Shown one piece after another: positions 21,540 to 33,104 of a DNA stretch of 64,000 bases (within the stretch, counting starts at the first letter, position 1; the number at the start of each line of letters is the position of its first letter). Below the pieces are notes generated by a model, which worked only from the letters and a program-made list of their open reading frames with translations, was not told where the DNA came from and made no database searches. Source of the DNA: Mytilus californianus. Taxonomy: Eukaryota > Mollusca > Bivalvia > Mytilida > Mytilidae. The position numbers and the translations under genes were made by a program. The stretch covers positions 46,296,884-46,360,883 of the forward strand of contig NW_026262712.1 in assembly GCF_021869535.1 (NCBI RefSeq), read 5' to 3'.

Positions 21540-23120
21540 ACAAATTGCTTTCAAATCGTATTCAAATCTCTTTCAAATCGTGATTCTGCGATTTGTTCGT
21601 ATCATTTGCTTGCGATTCATTAAACAAATCATAAACAAATCAGAATTTTCCAAATTCCCTAAAACTGATTTCTTTGTGATTTCTTTCTATTGTATGATTT
21701 GTAAGCAATTTGTTTCTGTTTTTGTGTGATTTCTTTATGATTTGTTTACTTAGAATATCGTATGAAATGATTTGAAAGAGATTTGTTAACTTTGTTAGCT
21801 AGAATGGTGTGATTTCGTTATGATTTGTTAACTTTGAATATCATAAGAAATGATTTGAAAATGATTTGTTAACTTTGTTAGCTATCTTGGTGTGATTCAT
21901 TGATGATTTGCTACAATGAATAAAATGTTAATGCATTCAAATTTTCTTTGTTTATCTATCTCTCTGACTTCCGGTTGAGGTCAAATTCAAATTTCAAATA
22001 CTGTTCAATATTAGCTGAACAAAGAAGGTTGCAAGATGAGTTTTTATTCAGTCTATGAAAGATGACGGTGGTAAGAAATTTCAGTTATTTATTTATAATT
22101 TCACATATTCAACTAATACTATTCAAACGTTAACCTTTAAAATTCAGAAACTGTGCATTTCAGTATCTCGTTATAATCATAATAATTTTGTGCTGTAAGG
22201 ATTAATTTTCAAAATAAAAATGTGTAAAAGATGTGTTAACAGATCAAAACATTCATTTCAAGACTAGCTTCCCGAGTCAGCAGACAAAATTCACTGGCAA
22301 GTTTAATGTTTTAATTGTTGTTTACTACCAGGTCCCGGGCAAAATGGACAAAGCTATATTACAATGTAGCAGATTTGGACCAAGACTAAGACTCATCACC
22401 TATTTGACATCAATTGCTAAGAACACGTGGTTGCCTATGTTTTTTTTTTTGAAATTTCGTTATAGTCAAATTCGGAAGAAAAGTAAGAGAATCATACACA
22501 CAGGGAACAATTCGTCCCTCATTGCAATCAAATATAGTATTCCTTTTTACAATTAGATGAGTAGCTATTAAAGGTAAAATGAAGACAACTGCGCTTCAAA
22601 ATTTGGGGGTTTCAGGGGCAGAATATATTTTTGATTTGGATGTAAATGATTTAACCTGTGAATTGCATGATGAGTGATGCCAATTTATGTACGATTTGCT
22701 TGTGATTTGCTTGGGGTAGGAATATATGATTTACTTCTCATTTGTTAAAGATTTGAAAACAATTTGTTTATAATTTCTTCATAATTTGAAAACAATTTGT
22801 TAATGATTTGCTTGGGGTAGAAATATGATTTACTTCTGATTTGTTTAAGATTTGATAACAATTTCTTTACAATTTCTTTACGATTTGAAAACAATTTGTT
22901 TGTGATTTGCTTGAAGAAGGAAAGCAATTACTTCTGATTTGTTACTGATTTCAAAACAATTTCTTGACAATTTGTTTATGATTTGCTTATGAATTATAAG
23001 CAATTTGTTCGTGATTTGTTATTGTGATTTGTTAGCTCATTTGCATGTGAAATTTTATCACTTTCAAATCACAAAGAAATCATACGATTTGTTTATCATT
23101 TGTTACCATGATTTGTTCCT
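21540..23120. repeat. Degenerate GATTTG / CAAATC repeat field
   Basis: Two blocks (about 21540-21910 and 22670-23120) are built from short variants of TGATTTGTTTATGATTTGCT, in both orientations, with no fixed period. The middle, 22000-22560, is ordinary sequence. Any reading frames in the blocks are Leu/Phe/Asn-rich by-products of the repeat. Confidence 0.7.
22330..22445 (+). other. Weak exon-like segment of unknown nature
   Basis: After TTGTTTACTACCAG (22318-22331, an acceptor-like end) an open stretch reads VPGKMDKAILQCSRFGPRLR and continues to about 22440. Base composition is less AT-rich than the neighbours. There is no domain I recognise and no clear donor (a T-run follows), and the same block may be part of a dispersed repeat. 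Low confidence as a gene. Confidence 0.15.
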
Positions 23121-23287
23121 CAATTTTTTTTGTTTGGGAAGATTTCATATCGGATGTATTACATTTGGTGTCCGACGTCGGTAAAATTTTCACTTTTTGA
23201 ACTTCTAATTGAGAACCACTTAAACGGAGCAATATATTAAACTGTTATTTTTCTCCATTATTGAAGCAAATGTTAAAAAGATCATAA

Positions 23288-23415
23288 CATGTCATTTTTC
23301 ATATCAGATGTATTATCAGCCCTCGGTTAATATCAGACCTCGAGCCTTCGGCTCTTGGGCTGATATTGAACCTTGGGCTGATAATACATCTGATATGAAA
23401 AATGCCATGTAATAA
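23288..23415. repeat. Large near-perfect palindrome
   Basis: Left arm CATTTTTCATATCAGATG TATTATCAGCCC pairs with right arm GGGCTGATAATA CATCTGATATGAAAAATG; the inner parts (AATATCAGACCTCGAG and CTTGGGCTGATATT) also pair, closing on GAGCCTTCGGCTC. Arms are about 50 bp with a tiny loop, so the strand can fold into a long hairpin. Fragments of the 47-bp minisatellite core (TATCAGAATTCTGACC, TTATCAGAATTATGGTAAGG) follow at 23430-23480. Confidence 0.8.
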
Positions 23416-23479
23416 TCTGATAGTATGTCTATCAGAATTCTGACCAAAAACACATATAGTGTTATCAGAATTATGGTAA

Positions 23480-24590
23480 GGACATTATTGTTAACAAGGT
23501 AAAACGAAACATGGACATATGTATCGTATGAAAAGAAAATACCGTATTTAATTTAAAAGTAATATTATAATAATAAATGAACTCAGTTAATCGTACTTGG
23601 TGGCCTTGCAGTGAGGTGAGAGTTGTTCCTTTGTTATAAAGTCTTCGTAGAATAACAAATTGACAAATGATTGGTAAACATTTTCCTTACCTTTTCATTA
23701 CAATAACATCAAATTTTGATAAAACATTAATAAACTCCCTTAAGCACATCAAATACATTTTAATTTGTGGCTACTGTCTGCTTAAAATACACACATACAA
23801 CAGCAATACTTTTTTCATATGTCCAATTAGAATTAGGAATGCTAACTGAAAGATACAAATGGAATTTAATTTGACTTAAAACGTCTGGAAACTTTGTTAC
23901 ACTTCTTTAAATATTATAGTAAGTAAGATATTGTGCATATTGTAATTGACAATTTTGTACAATATTCAGACTTTTAGGATTTGTTAATCTTATCCTCAAA
24001 TATATATATTGTTGATCATATCCTCCTAATACATGATGTAATAGCTGATACTTGCTGGAGTTATTAAGGGTCCCACACATACATGTAGAAGCACTATATA
24101 TAATAGTTTTTTAAATGTTGTAGAGCATTTAGTTTCCTTTCCAACGTCAACTTGTATTTCCCAACTAACAAGAGAACAAATGTGTGGTGTTCTTCTCTAA
24201 ACCAGTAAATGTTTCCTAAAAAAAAAGAAAGAAAATGAAACTTCAAAACCATATTTTAGAGTTTCTTTGATACATTAAGTATGAATAAAAGGAGGAGTGA
24301 GGTGCATGTCAATGAACCAGCAACCTAACCACATCCTGAATGCTAAAATACCTGTTCAACAAAAGAATGTATAGTTAATATCGTTCGAATTTATTTCCAA
24401 TCAAATGAGTTTAGATTATTCAAACTTCCACATATTTGCACTTAACACCAAAATCTACAAACAATAAAAATCAATAAGAAATTACAGGAAACACTGACGA
24501 GGTTACCGGTTTTAAGCAGAAATATAAACTTGGGTCGGTAAAAAACAAAATTTCACATCACCCACCCTTTATATCAAAATGAAGGACTCT
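23480..24590. other. Gene-free AT-rich DNA
   Basis: Only short open frames with no motif or splice pairing noticed. Confidence 0.4.
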
Positions 24591-24599
24591 TTAGTTCAT

Positions 24600-26370
24600 A
24601 ACAAGAAACACAATGCAAGCGATCTTAAAGTCAACCGTCTTGAGATTATGTAATGCATCACGTGCACCGATAATTTGACGGCCACTATTTGAAGATACAT
24701 TAGTTCATCAAAAGCACCGAGATCTTGACAGTCAAACATTTTAAGATACATAAAAGTAACACAAGCACCGAGATATTGACTGAAACTCATCTTGAGGTAT
24801 ATTGATACACCACAAGCAACGAAATCCTGATAGACACTGATATTGAGATACAGTATTGCACCAGAAGCACCAAGAGATTTTGACAGTCACTCATCTTGAG
24901 ATACAGGATAGCATCACAAGCACCGAGATCTTGACAGTCACTCATCTTGAGATACAGTAAAGCAACACAAGCACCGAGATCTTGTTAGTCACTCATCTTG
25001 AGATACAATAATGAATCACAAGCACCGAGATCTTGACAGTCACTCATCTTGAGAAACAATAAAGCATCACAAGCACCGAGATCTTGTTAGTCACTCATCT
25101 TGAGATACAATAATGAATCACAAGCACCGAGATCTTGACAGTCACTCATCTTGAGAAACAATGAATCATCACAAGCACCGAGATCTTGACAGTCACTCAT
25201 CTTGAGATACAGTAAAGCAACACAAGCACCGAGATCTTGTTAGTCACTCATCTTGAGATACAATAATGAATCACAAGTACCTAGATATTACAGTCAATCA
25301 TCATGAAAACAATAAAGCAAGACAAGCGCTGAGATCTTGTTAGTCACTCATCATGAGATACAATAAAGCAACACCAGCATCGAGATCTCACAGTCACTCA
25401 TCTTGAGATACAGTAATGCACCACAAGCAACGACAGATATTGACAATCACTCATCTTGAGATACAATAATGAATCACAAGTACCAAAATTTCACAGTCAA
25501 TGATCATGAGAAACAATAAAGCAACACAAGCACTAAGATCTTGACAGTCACTCATCTTAAGATACAGTAAAGCAACACTAGCACTGAGATCTTGACAGTT
25601 ACTCAGCTTGAGATACAATAATGAATCTATGCACCGAGATCTCACAGTCACTCATCAAGAGATACAGTAAAGTAAAACAACACCGAGATCTTGACAGTCA
25701 CTCATCTTCAGATACAAAAATGAATTACAAGCAACGAGATCTCGCAGTCACTGATCTTGAGAAACAGTAAAGCAACACAAACACCGAGACCTTTTAATAG
25801 TCACTCATCGTGATATGCAGTACAAAAGAACAAGCAATGAGATCTCACAGTCACTCATCTTGATAAACAACAAAGCAGCACAAACACTGCGATCTCTACA
25901 GTCACTCATATTGAGAAACATTAACTTCAAAGCAGATTCTGATAATCATTTATTTTGGAGTATATCCATACACCACAAGCATCGAGATCTAGGCAGTCAC
26001 TCATCTTGAGAAACAGTAAAACAACACAAGCACCAAGATCTTGACAAACACTCGTCTGGAGAAACAGTAAAACAACAGAAGCACCGAGAACTTAACAGTC
26101 ACTTATATTGAGACGTGTTCGTACACCACAAGCACCGATAACTTGACAGTCACTCAACATAAAGATGTTCATACACCACAAGCATCGAGAACTTGACGGT
26201 AACTCACTTGAGATATATGCATACACCACAAGCATCGCGATCTTGACAGACACATATCCTGAGATATTGGCAAACACCCTCCATAAGCAATGAGATCATG
26301 ACGGTCATTCACTTTAAGATACAGTAATGAACCACAAGCACCTTTGTCTGTATGGAAATATATTCTTTGA
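24600..26370. repeat. 51-bp satellite array
   Basis: Unit consensus: CAACACAAGCACCGAGATCT, then TGACAGTCACTCATCTTGAG, then ATACAGTAAAG. Spacing is 51 bases in the central part (for example CACCGAG at 24921 and 24972). About 33 units; the centre (24880-25260) is most uniform and also shows a two-unit alternation (TTGACAG versus TTGTTAG), and both ends decay. Frames through it on the minus strand (LKMSDCQDLSAC-like) merely translate the unit. Confidence 0.9.
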
Positions 26371-26906
26371 TTAGAACACATTACTAGTGCCTCTACAAAG
26401 ATACTAGGAAAGTTATTTTAAAGTTGGTATATATGCAACTATGCAGACTATGTGTGTTGTGTTCTGCTTTTTGTCTGTGTACATGTATTTTCTCGTAGGG
26501 GTCGGGTCTTCTTGTTGTGGTCTGATGTACGAAGAAAAGCGATATTCAAGTATAACAATACGATTTATCAAAATTTCTTTTCCAGCTGCTTTGTTACCTA
26601 GTAATATTTTCAACCACAGACGACAAATATGCTTCCATAAATTGCCCTGTAAATGAATTTTGATGATGATCAGTTTTGTAAACACATTTAGTATCTGACT
26701 GTTATTTTTAAGAAAACAGAAGATAAGAACAAAAGAGTTACTATTTAAAGAAATTAATATTTAAGAGCTGCCAGGTAAAAAACAAACAAGAAATTATGTG
26801 GAGCTTTAAAGGAATCAAAATATAAATATACAAATATTCAACAAATATAGTTGTACAATTATGCTTTCTGTTTGTTTTCCATTTGAAAGTGATTTATAAG
26901 GATTAC

Positions 26907-26971
26907 CTATCTTTTGAGTTCGTATAGATTGTTCACCTGGCCAGCCTTCTCATCGAAATCATCTTGGTAAC
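26907..26971 (-). CDS. Candidate terminal exon of an unidentified minus-strand gene
   Basis: On the minus strand GTTATTGTATTTCAG ends at 26972 and is followed by a 65-base exon: two bases of a split codon, 20 codons (YQDDFDEKAGQVNNLYELKR) and TAG at 26907-26909. The residue mix is charged and soluble, and codon usage is unlike the AT-rich surroundings. The split Gly codon (G|GT) completes exactly with the donor of the exon at 41238-41301. No homologue is recognised, so the function is unknown. It would be the C-terminus of the protein. Confidence 0.5.
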
Positions 26972-27840
26972 CTGAAATACAATAACTAAATCAATTTAAA
27001 AAAAGTACATGTAATGTTTGGAACATATACACATTTGTATACGAGTCACAGAGACAAATAACTAATATAGGATCCAAACAAATTACCATGCAGATCTCCT
27101 TATTTTCATATTAATTCATGCTTCAGGATACACGAAGGACACATTTTGCGTAAAAAACATATTAAATGCAAGCGCCATGTATTCATTGTGCATTTTTAGG
27201 AGCCGTATAAAGATTGCAATTTTTCATCAAAAGCAAGCTCTAATCGCTAATTTGACACTGTGAATCAATTTTTTGTAGCATACGTTACTGTCAAACCAAT
27301 TTTCTGAAATCCTAGTTAAAAAAATTGATTCTCAAAATTAGTGATTCTTAAATTGACCTTAGTTGCAATCTTTAATACAAAAAGATGTTTATCAGAAGAA
27401 AAAAATGATTTAAATTTTTACACCAAATCCCCAAACTTTTATTAACAATTGGTTTTTGTTTTGTTTCCTGGAATCAATTAGCATATACATTGGTGTTAAT
27501 AATCATTAAATTAATGTTTAAAATTCTACTCCAAAAAGATGTATCTCGAAGTCTGTGATAAAACGAAAATACGCCACATTAATTATGCAATACCTGTGGT
27601 AGATGTTATCAATGCAAAAGGACAATGCTGACTGCCAAACAGTTTCTTTTTCAGTAAAATACGTAAAAGTAAAATAATAAACTATGTAAATAAAAGCACA
27701 TGGTAAAAACTTGTATATATATACCAGCATTTGGGGGAAGCTAATCCTTTAATCACCTGTTGATACCAATTGCCCAGCTGTTAATCTCTGACCACTTGGT
27801 CATATCTTATTAAATCGCAATGAAAATTAATTTATACAAC
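26972..27840. other. Intron sequence of the candidate minus-strand gene, no feature
   Basis: AT-rich, no further exon with consistent phase found. Around 27751-27800 a minus-strand frame (MTKWSEINSWAIGINR, then a GTGATT donor-like site) is exon-like, but its phase does not fit the neighbours and I did not include it. Confidence 0.35.
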
Positions 27841-27843
27841 TAT

Positions 27844-28020
27844 GCAGGGCAGAAGCGGATTAAGGGGGGGGGGGGAGGGTGCCCGGATCTCCCCTTTGTG
27901 GGAAAATTTTTGTTGATATAGGGAATCACTGAGGCATGACTGGAGCGGGCCTCCTCTGCGACAGTCAGTGCCCCCCCCCCCCCCCCTCTTTTATGTACAT
28001 TTCTGGATCCGCTACTGCAG
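27844..28020. mobile_element. Short MITE of the AGCGGATCCAG type
   Basis: Left end GCAGGGCAGAAGCGGATTAA and right end (reverse-complemented) CTGCAGTAGCGGATCCAG are terminal inverted repeats. The interior has a G-run near the left and a C-run near the right end (about 27860 and 27971), also mirrored. Single ends of the same family occur near 2205, 41960 and 47270. Confidence 0.65.
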
Positions 28021-30390
28021 GTAACCAAAGAAAATATAAGCGAACAAAACTGTAGAGGGAAAAATCTTAAGTGAAAACATATATTTATAGATAAATATTA
28101 AGTGTAAGATTAGTTTTAAAAAAACTCTGACAAATGTTCTTTCTAAGGCAAGAAGAATTTGTATCTGAATCTGACAGCGACATTCACAACACTTATTATT
28201 CTAGACAAATAACCTTGATAATAGTGATTTTTTTTAACTAAATTTTCGTTTTATTTTTGGAGAGGACAGTATGTTGTATGAAAATATCTCTTCTCTTATA
28301 CATGTACATTTTTCGAGACATTTTAAAGTGTCTGTGTCCTTGTTTATTTCACAGTACAACCTGTTTCTTTTTAAATATGAATGATAATTATTATTTCATA
28401 GTGAGAATGCTGTTAAATATTAATTACATGCGTTGGTCACTTAAACTGGGCCCCTGTTGTGTTCACGTATTGTGTGGTTCTATTGATAAGATAAATGATT
28501 AAAGACGCTTCTGGGGTGTTCCCAGAGGAATTGTGATCAAAAAATGAAAAAAAAAGAAACTTTATGGGTGACCCCTATGGTTTGGCTTTGATGTATGTTG
28601 TAAAAGCGAGTATTTTCTACAACAGCGTGTTCCAGTTATTGGATAATATGTTTCTGAATGAATTTATTGGTCTCGAAAAAAATGAAAGGTGAACATTATG
28701 AGTTTTGGTACCCAGCAGTTAAATCAATATTTCAAAAATCTGAGACACGTGGTTTTATTGCTAGTGTTTGGTCAATATTAAAGAGATGAAAACAAATGTG
28801 TCCTTCCATTTGACGCATATTTCATCCAAGTTTGGGAGCAACTTTTTGGCAGATATATATAATGAGCTGTATATTTTCTTAATCAATCATACCAAAAATT
28901 AGATTTGCTGTAGATTAAGAACACGAGTAATATTTCAGCTTGTAAAAACAGTGAATAACCGGTAAATGAAAAAATGATATTTTCAAAATTTGCTTCAGAT
29001 TTTGACTCTTGATTATACAATAGCTTCTGTCCAAGCTTCATAATATTCTAAGAAGGTTTGAAAAAAATATTGATGTGAAAAAATAAACTTCATCCAAAAT
29101 ATGTATCTAAATGTTAACTTCCAAATTATTTTAGTCCATTAATGAAAGGGAAAAATGTCTCAAAATTTTGCTCTGGATACTGTCTTTTGAATCATGAGCA
29201 AACTTCTGTCAAAGTTCTGTCATAAATTTCCATGAAGGTTTGACAAAGTTATATATGTGCGAAAACCTTTTAATCATTAAATAAATCGTTTCAATTTAAT
29301 AAAAAACGAATAAAACCAAGATGAAGAATACAATTTTCTGACTGAAACCCTGTTGTGACTATCGAAGTCTTCCATCAAAAACTTGGCCAAAGAAAACTAT
29401 GAACAAGAAAACTTCGAAAAAGAAAATTTGAACAAGAAAACTTGGTCAAAGTCATCTGTTCAATGTCATCATCAAAGTTTTTCATAATTTTCTTTTTAAA
29501 AGGCGGGATTTCCATGTTTACTTGAAGAAATATGGCTCTAATAAACTTTTCACTGTGTATTATCATTTAGAGAAGGTGAAGGATTAATCGTAAAATAGTA
29601 ACGAAAACGGGAAGAAGAAACTGGCTTCTAAGAAGAAGGCAGAGTAGTACCGAACAGAATCCTTCAAGAACTTCACACTGAAGATCTCCGAGGTCGAATT
29701 AAGGAATTATTTTGAAATTGAAAAAGCGACATTCAATCTGCTATTGGCCAGATCGAACCATTGGTCAAAATACATTCTACAAATTCACATTCATATATCG
29801 ATTTATTTCTCCACATTGTTTTCTTTTTACTGGAACTCATTCTACCATTTCCGATAAATTTGCCATGTACTTTTGTTTTGTGAACAAAATATTGATAATT
29901 TCTAAACAACACCATGATGGGCTGATTCCCGTCAAAATACAACAAAGTTTCAAGAAAATTCGAATGAGATTCTATTCCATTAAAGTCCGTGAAAGTTTTT
30001 GTCATCAGTATTTTTCACAGTCAACTGTTGTCATAAGAACAAATTTAATCTTTCAAAAAGTTGGACCAAGTATTCTTAGACAAAGAAAATTTGAATAGTG
30101 ACTACGGGTCTTTAGTGCAATGTCGAAAAATTTCATGTCGGTTCGAAGACGCCCTTTTTTAAACGATAGACTGAACCTATGTTTACGACACCGAAGATAT
30201 CGAGGACGAGAACGTCCCACAACTGATGGATTGTAGTGTCTCGCTTCCGCAACACTTGTTGCCAGCTCGACCGCAAATTCGTCATCGCGAAACAGTTTAT
30301 ACAAACCTATCGAGTTCAATAATGATAATGATGTGCAATAAAACGTTGAAGTAACTACTCCGTAGAGAAATTGACCAAGACGTTCTAAGT
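28021..30390. other. Gene-free intronic DNA with degenerate local duplications
   Basis: 28700-29290 contains loosely repeated blocks (TTTCAAAATTTGCTTCAGAT / TCAAAATTTTGCTCTGGAT; GCTTCTGTCCAAGCTTC / ACTTCTGTCAAAGTTCTG) about 180 bp apart. At 29733-30005 (-) and 29712-30098 (+) overlapping open frames exist. The minus one has tolerable codon usage, but I recognise no domain and see no splice sites. Confidence 0.35.
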
Positions 30391-30394
30391 CAGG

Positions 30395-30650
30395 AACCTG
30401 TTGTTCAGTGGTTGTCGTTTGTTGATAAGTGTTTCTTGTTTCTCGATTTTTATATAGATAAGACCGTTGGTTTTCCTGTTTCATTTATTTTTTTTGGTCC
30501 TTTATAGCTTGCTGTCCGGTGTGGGCCAAGGCTCCGTCTTGAAGGCCGTACTTTGACCTCTAATGGTTTACTTTTTACAAGTTGTGACTTGGATGGAGAG
30601 CTGTCTCATTGGCACTCATACCACATCTTCTTATATCTATATAAGTTCCT
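30395..30650 (-). repeat. Dispersed mussel repeat, GATGTGGTATGA family, inverted copy
   Basis: The reverse complement begins AAGAAGATGTGGTATGAGTG and CCAATGAGACAGCTCTCCAT and runs through AAGGCTCCG, AGACCGTTGG-type blocks to CAACAGGTTCCTGACTTAGA. It matches 58285-58590 and 53395-53672. A frame read through it on the minus strand (30053-30484) starts inside the repeat and is not a gene. Confidence 0.7.
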
Positions 30651-31009
30651 AACACACGGCTATGTCGGGTTTATGAATTTATTGAAATTGGTTATGTGAT
30701 TTGAATTTATATTCAAATAAAGATTTCTTGCTATTGTGCAATACACAGTGCTGTTGCGCAATACTTAGTAAATCTGTTTTCAGACTATATACCAAGAATT
30801 AGCAAAAGAAATTGTGACCCCCAATTTTTTTTTGGGGGGGGATTGATAATTTCTTAAATCTTCGGAGGGAAAAAAATTGACCCCCCCCCCCCCAAAAAAA
30901 ATTTTGTACCCTTCCCCTCAAAAAAATAATATTTAAAGAAGTTTTGTTTTTTTGTAAAATGTGGTACAATTCAAGAGACAACCATACACTTCAACACAAA
31001 TAATTGTCT

Positions 31010-31392
31010 GAAAACTAGAATCATGCTTGTTTTGGCCCCTAATTCCTGAACGGTTTGGGCAATTAGCCCCAAAATGAATCTCAACCTTCTACTTATGGTA
31101 TTGAACCTTGTAGTATAATTTTAGAGCAATCAAAATACTGAAACACAAGTTATTGTCCTGAAACTAGAAAAATGCTTGTTTTGGGCCCCCTTTTGGCCCC
31201 TTTTTCCTATACGGATGTGACCATCACCCCCATAAACAAACACAACCTTCCTTTTGTGGTATTGAACCTTTAGGTAAAATTTCATAGAGATGCGTACACT
31301 TAAACTAAAGTTATTTTCCGGAAACTAAATGTCTTCGGAAGACGACGACGTGATAGCAATATACGAACGTACTTTTTTTGCGGTCGTATAAA
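31010..31392 (+). repeat. Dispersed molluscan repeat ending in GCGGTCGTATAAAA
   Basis: Two related units: TGCTTGTTTTGGCCCCTAAT ... GGTATTGAACCTTGTAG at 31024-31115 and TGCTTGTTTTGGGCCCCC ... GGTATTGAACCTTTAG at 31172-31275. They are followed by GTCTTCGGAAGACGACGACG and the terminal block TTTTTTTGCGGTCGTATAAAA. Familiar from several bivalve genomes. It abuts the left end of the next element. Confidence 0.6.
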
Positions 31393-31892
31393 AACGATTA
31401 AGAAACGTCGCACGATACTGGTGTTATTTTGATGAAATCGTGGACAAGACACACTCATGTCATTAATTTATAAACAATAAAATTGATATTCTGAAGTATT
31501 ATGTATCATTTTAAAGCTTTTAAATTCTACTTTCAGAATATTGCAATTTTGTATATGTAACAGACTATTTTCATTAAGTAAAAATCAATAAAACCTTCAT
31601 TTTTGAATATTATTTCCTTGTCCCGCGTTACACATTAAGTTTTGTGAAATTCTGAATATCGTAAAAAATATATAAAAAATTCCACCAACCTATATAAAAG
31701 TTTTGTCTAGAACAAACACGTCATAATTGGTCGATGATGTATATATATATATCGGTTTCGTTCTTTGAAAAGACTGATTTTTTTTAAAAGGGATGCAGAT
31801 GATACAAATTATGTGTCCCATGCACGAAAAAAATTGCCGTCATTTTTCTAAATTGTCCCCAAAAATGGGAATAACAGAGCAACCACCATGTC

Positions 31893-32536
31893 GAAGGTAA
31901 CTAATTCTTATACTTGTATTTTGTACAAAGCTCACACTTTCGCCTCACGCAATTATCAGGTTTTTTTAAAATAATTTCTTTTAATTCGAGTTGAATAACA
32001 ATGTCCGACATTTTGTCCCCTTTAAAAACAATTGACATAGTGTTACGTTTTTCTGTTTTTTTTATGATATTTATTTCATTGATACAGTGCTATTCACTAC
32101 ATAAAAAAAGTATAGGTGATAAAAGTACAAACAATTCTCTCTATTTTGATATTTATTTCTCATAAATCTAATCTAAAATACGAAATATCAGATACATCTA
32201 CAATGTCCCGACATGAAGGTAACTAATTCTTATACTTGTATTTTGTACAAAGCTCACACTTTCGCCTCACGCAATTATCAGGTTTTTTTTAAATAATTTC
32301 TTTTAATTCGAGTTGAATAACAATGTCCGACATTTTGTCCCCTTCAAAAACAATTGACATAGTGTTACGTTTTTCTGTTTTTTTTATGATATTTATTTCA
32401 TTGATACAGTGCTATTCACTACATAAAACAAGTATAGGTGATAAAAGTACAAACAATTCTCTCTATTTTGATATTTATTTCTCATAAATCTAATCTAAAA
32501 TACGAAATATCAGATACATCTACAATGTCCCGACAT
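31893..32536 (+). repeat. 322-bp direct duplication inside unit 1 (repeated in units 2 and 3)
   Basis: GAAGGTAACTAATTCTTATA starts at 31893 and again at 32215, period 322; the second copy ends at CGACAT 32536. Each copy opens with AAG|GTAACT, like a splice donor, and contains a T-rich tract ending ATTTCATTGATACAG, like an acceptor. The repeat may therefore duplicate an intron plus a short exon. The same pair occurs at +2,621 and +5,242. Confidence 0.85.
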
Positions 32537-32770
32537 ACGATTTTGACGTTATGTAACAAAATATACAAATGTTACGACTCATTGTCATCATTGCGGTATT
32601 CACAGACTATTCGGAATACGGCTATTTTTTGGTTGCTTGTGAAGAATACTTTTAATGTTTTAGGTAAAAGCTCTACCAATTCATTGGAGGGGAAATATTT
32701 CCTCGCGGAACAGAAGTGTTTTCCGGACTTTGTTATGATCGACAGGCCCATCCGCTACAACACAAATTAA
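32525..32770 (+). CDS. Small ORF in tandem unit 1, unknown
   Basis: ATG at 32525, 81 codons, TAA at 32768-32770. It starts MSRHTILTLCNKIYKC, is mildly basic, has no signal peptide or domain I recognise, and ends DFVMIDRPIRYNTN. It follows the acceptor-like ATTGATACAG (32400-32408) by about 117 bases. The frame is kept in all three units, but the units are too similar for this to be evidence of selection. Could be a gene-capture remnant or chance. Confidence 0.3.
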   Translation: MSRHTILTLCNKIYKCYDSLSSLRYSQTIRNTAIFWLLVKNTFNVLGKSSTNSLEGKYFLAEQKCFPDFVMIDRPIRYNTN

Positions 32771-33104
32771 TACGGAAAGGAAAGCAGCTATTATTCCCGC
32801 TGATTCCCTTGCATATATTTGTGAAGAACTCAATCAAACTGTCATGTTAACTATACTGTAGTCCATTCGCCCCAACATTCTGGATTGTATAAAAGAATGC
32901 ATTTGCAGTGCGTTGTGTATTAAAAAGAAATTGATTGCTTTTTGTAATTAAAATGTACACTATTCAAATGATTTCAATTAAATTAACATTTTTATTTTTA
33001 ATTTGTTAATAAAAAGCTTAGTATCTACTATCTAAGAAAAATATGAATCTTAAGGTATTTCGCTCATAAAATCCGTTAAAATTTATTTTAGAACTTGAGC
33101 CATC

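Noticed and set aside
22745..22927. Repetitive protein frame (NKLFSN repeats)
   Set aside because: By-product of the GATTTG field.
25451..25651. Minus-strand frame rich in DCQDLSAC repeats
   Set aside because: It only translates the 51-bp satellite unit.
24600..26370. CRISPR-like direct repeats
   Set aside because: Units are contiguous and diverge gradually, with no unique spacers between exact repeats. The genome is eukaryotic.
27751..27800. Minus-strand exon MTKWSEINSWAIGINR
   Set aside because: The donor is weak and the phase does not fit the flanking candidate exons; may belong to a dispersed repeat.
29712..30098. 128-codon frame on + and 90-codon frame on - (29733-30005)
   Set aside because: The minus one has acceptable codons but no motif, homologue or splice context. 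Mutually overlapping frames suggest low stop density by chance.
30053..30484. 143-codon open frame on the minus strand
   Set aside because: Its first third translates the dispersed GATGTGGTATGA repeat, there is no domain, and overlapping frames are open on the other strand.
32438..32524. Extension of the unit-1 ORF upstream to a GTG
   Set aside because: GTG starts are not expected in animal nuclear genes; the first ATG (32525) was used instead.
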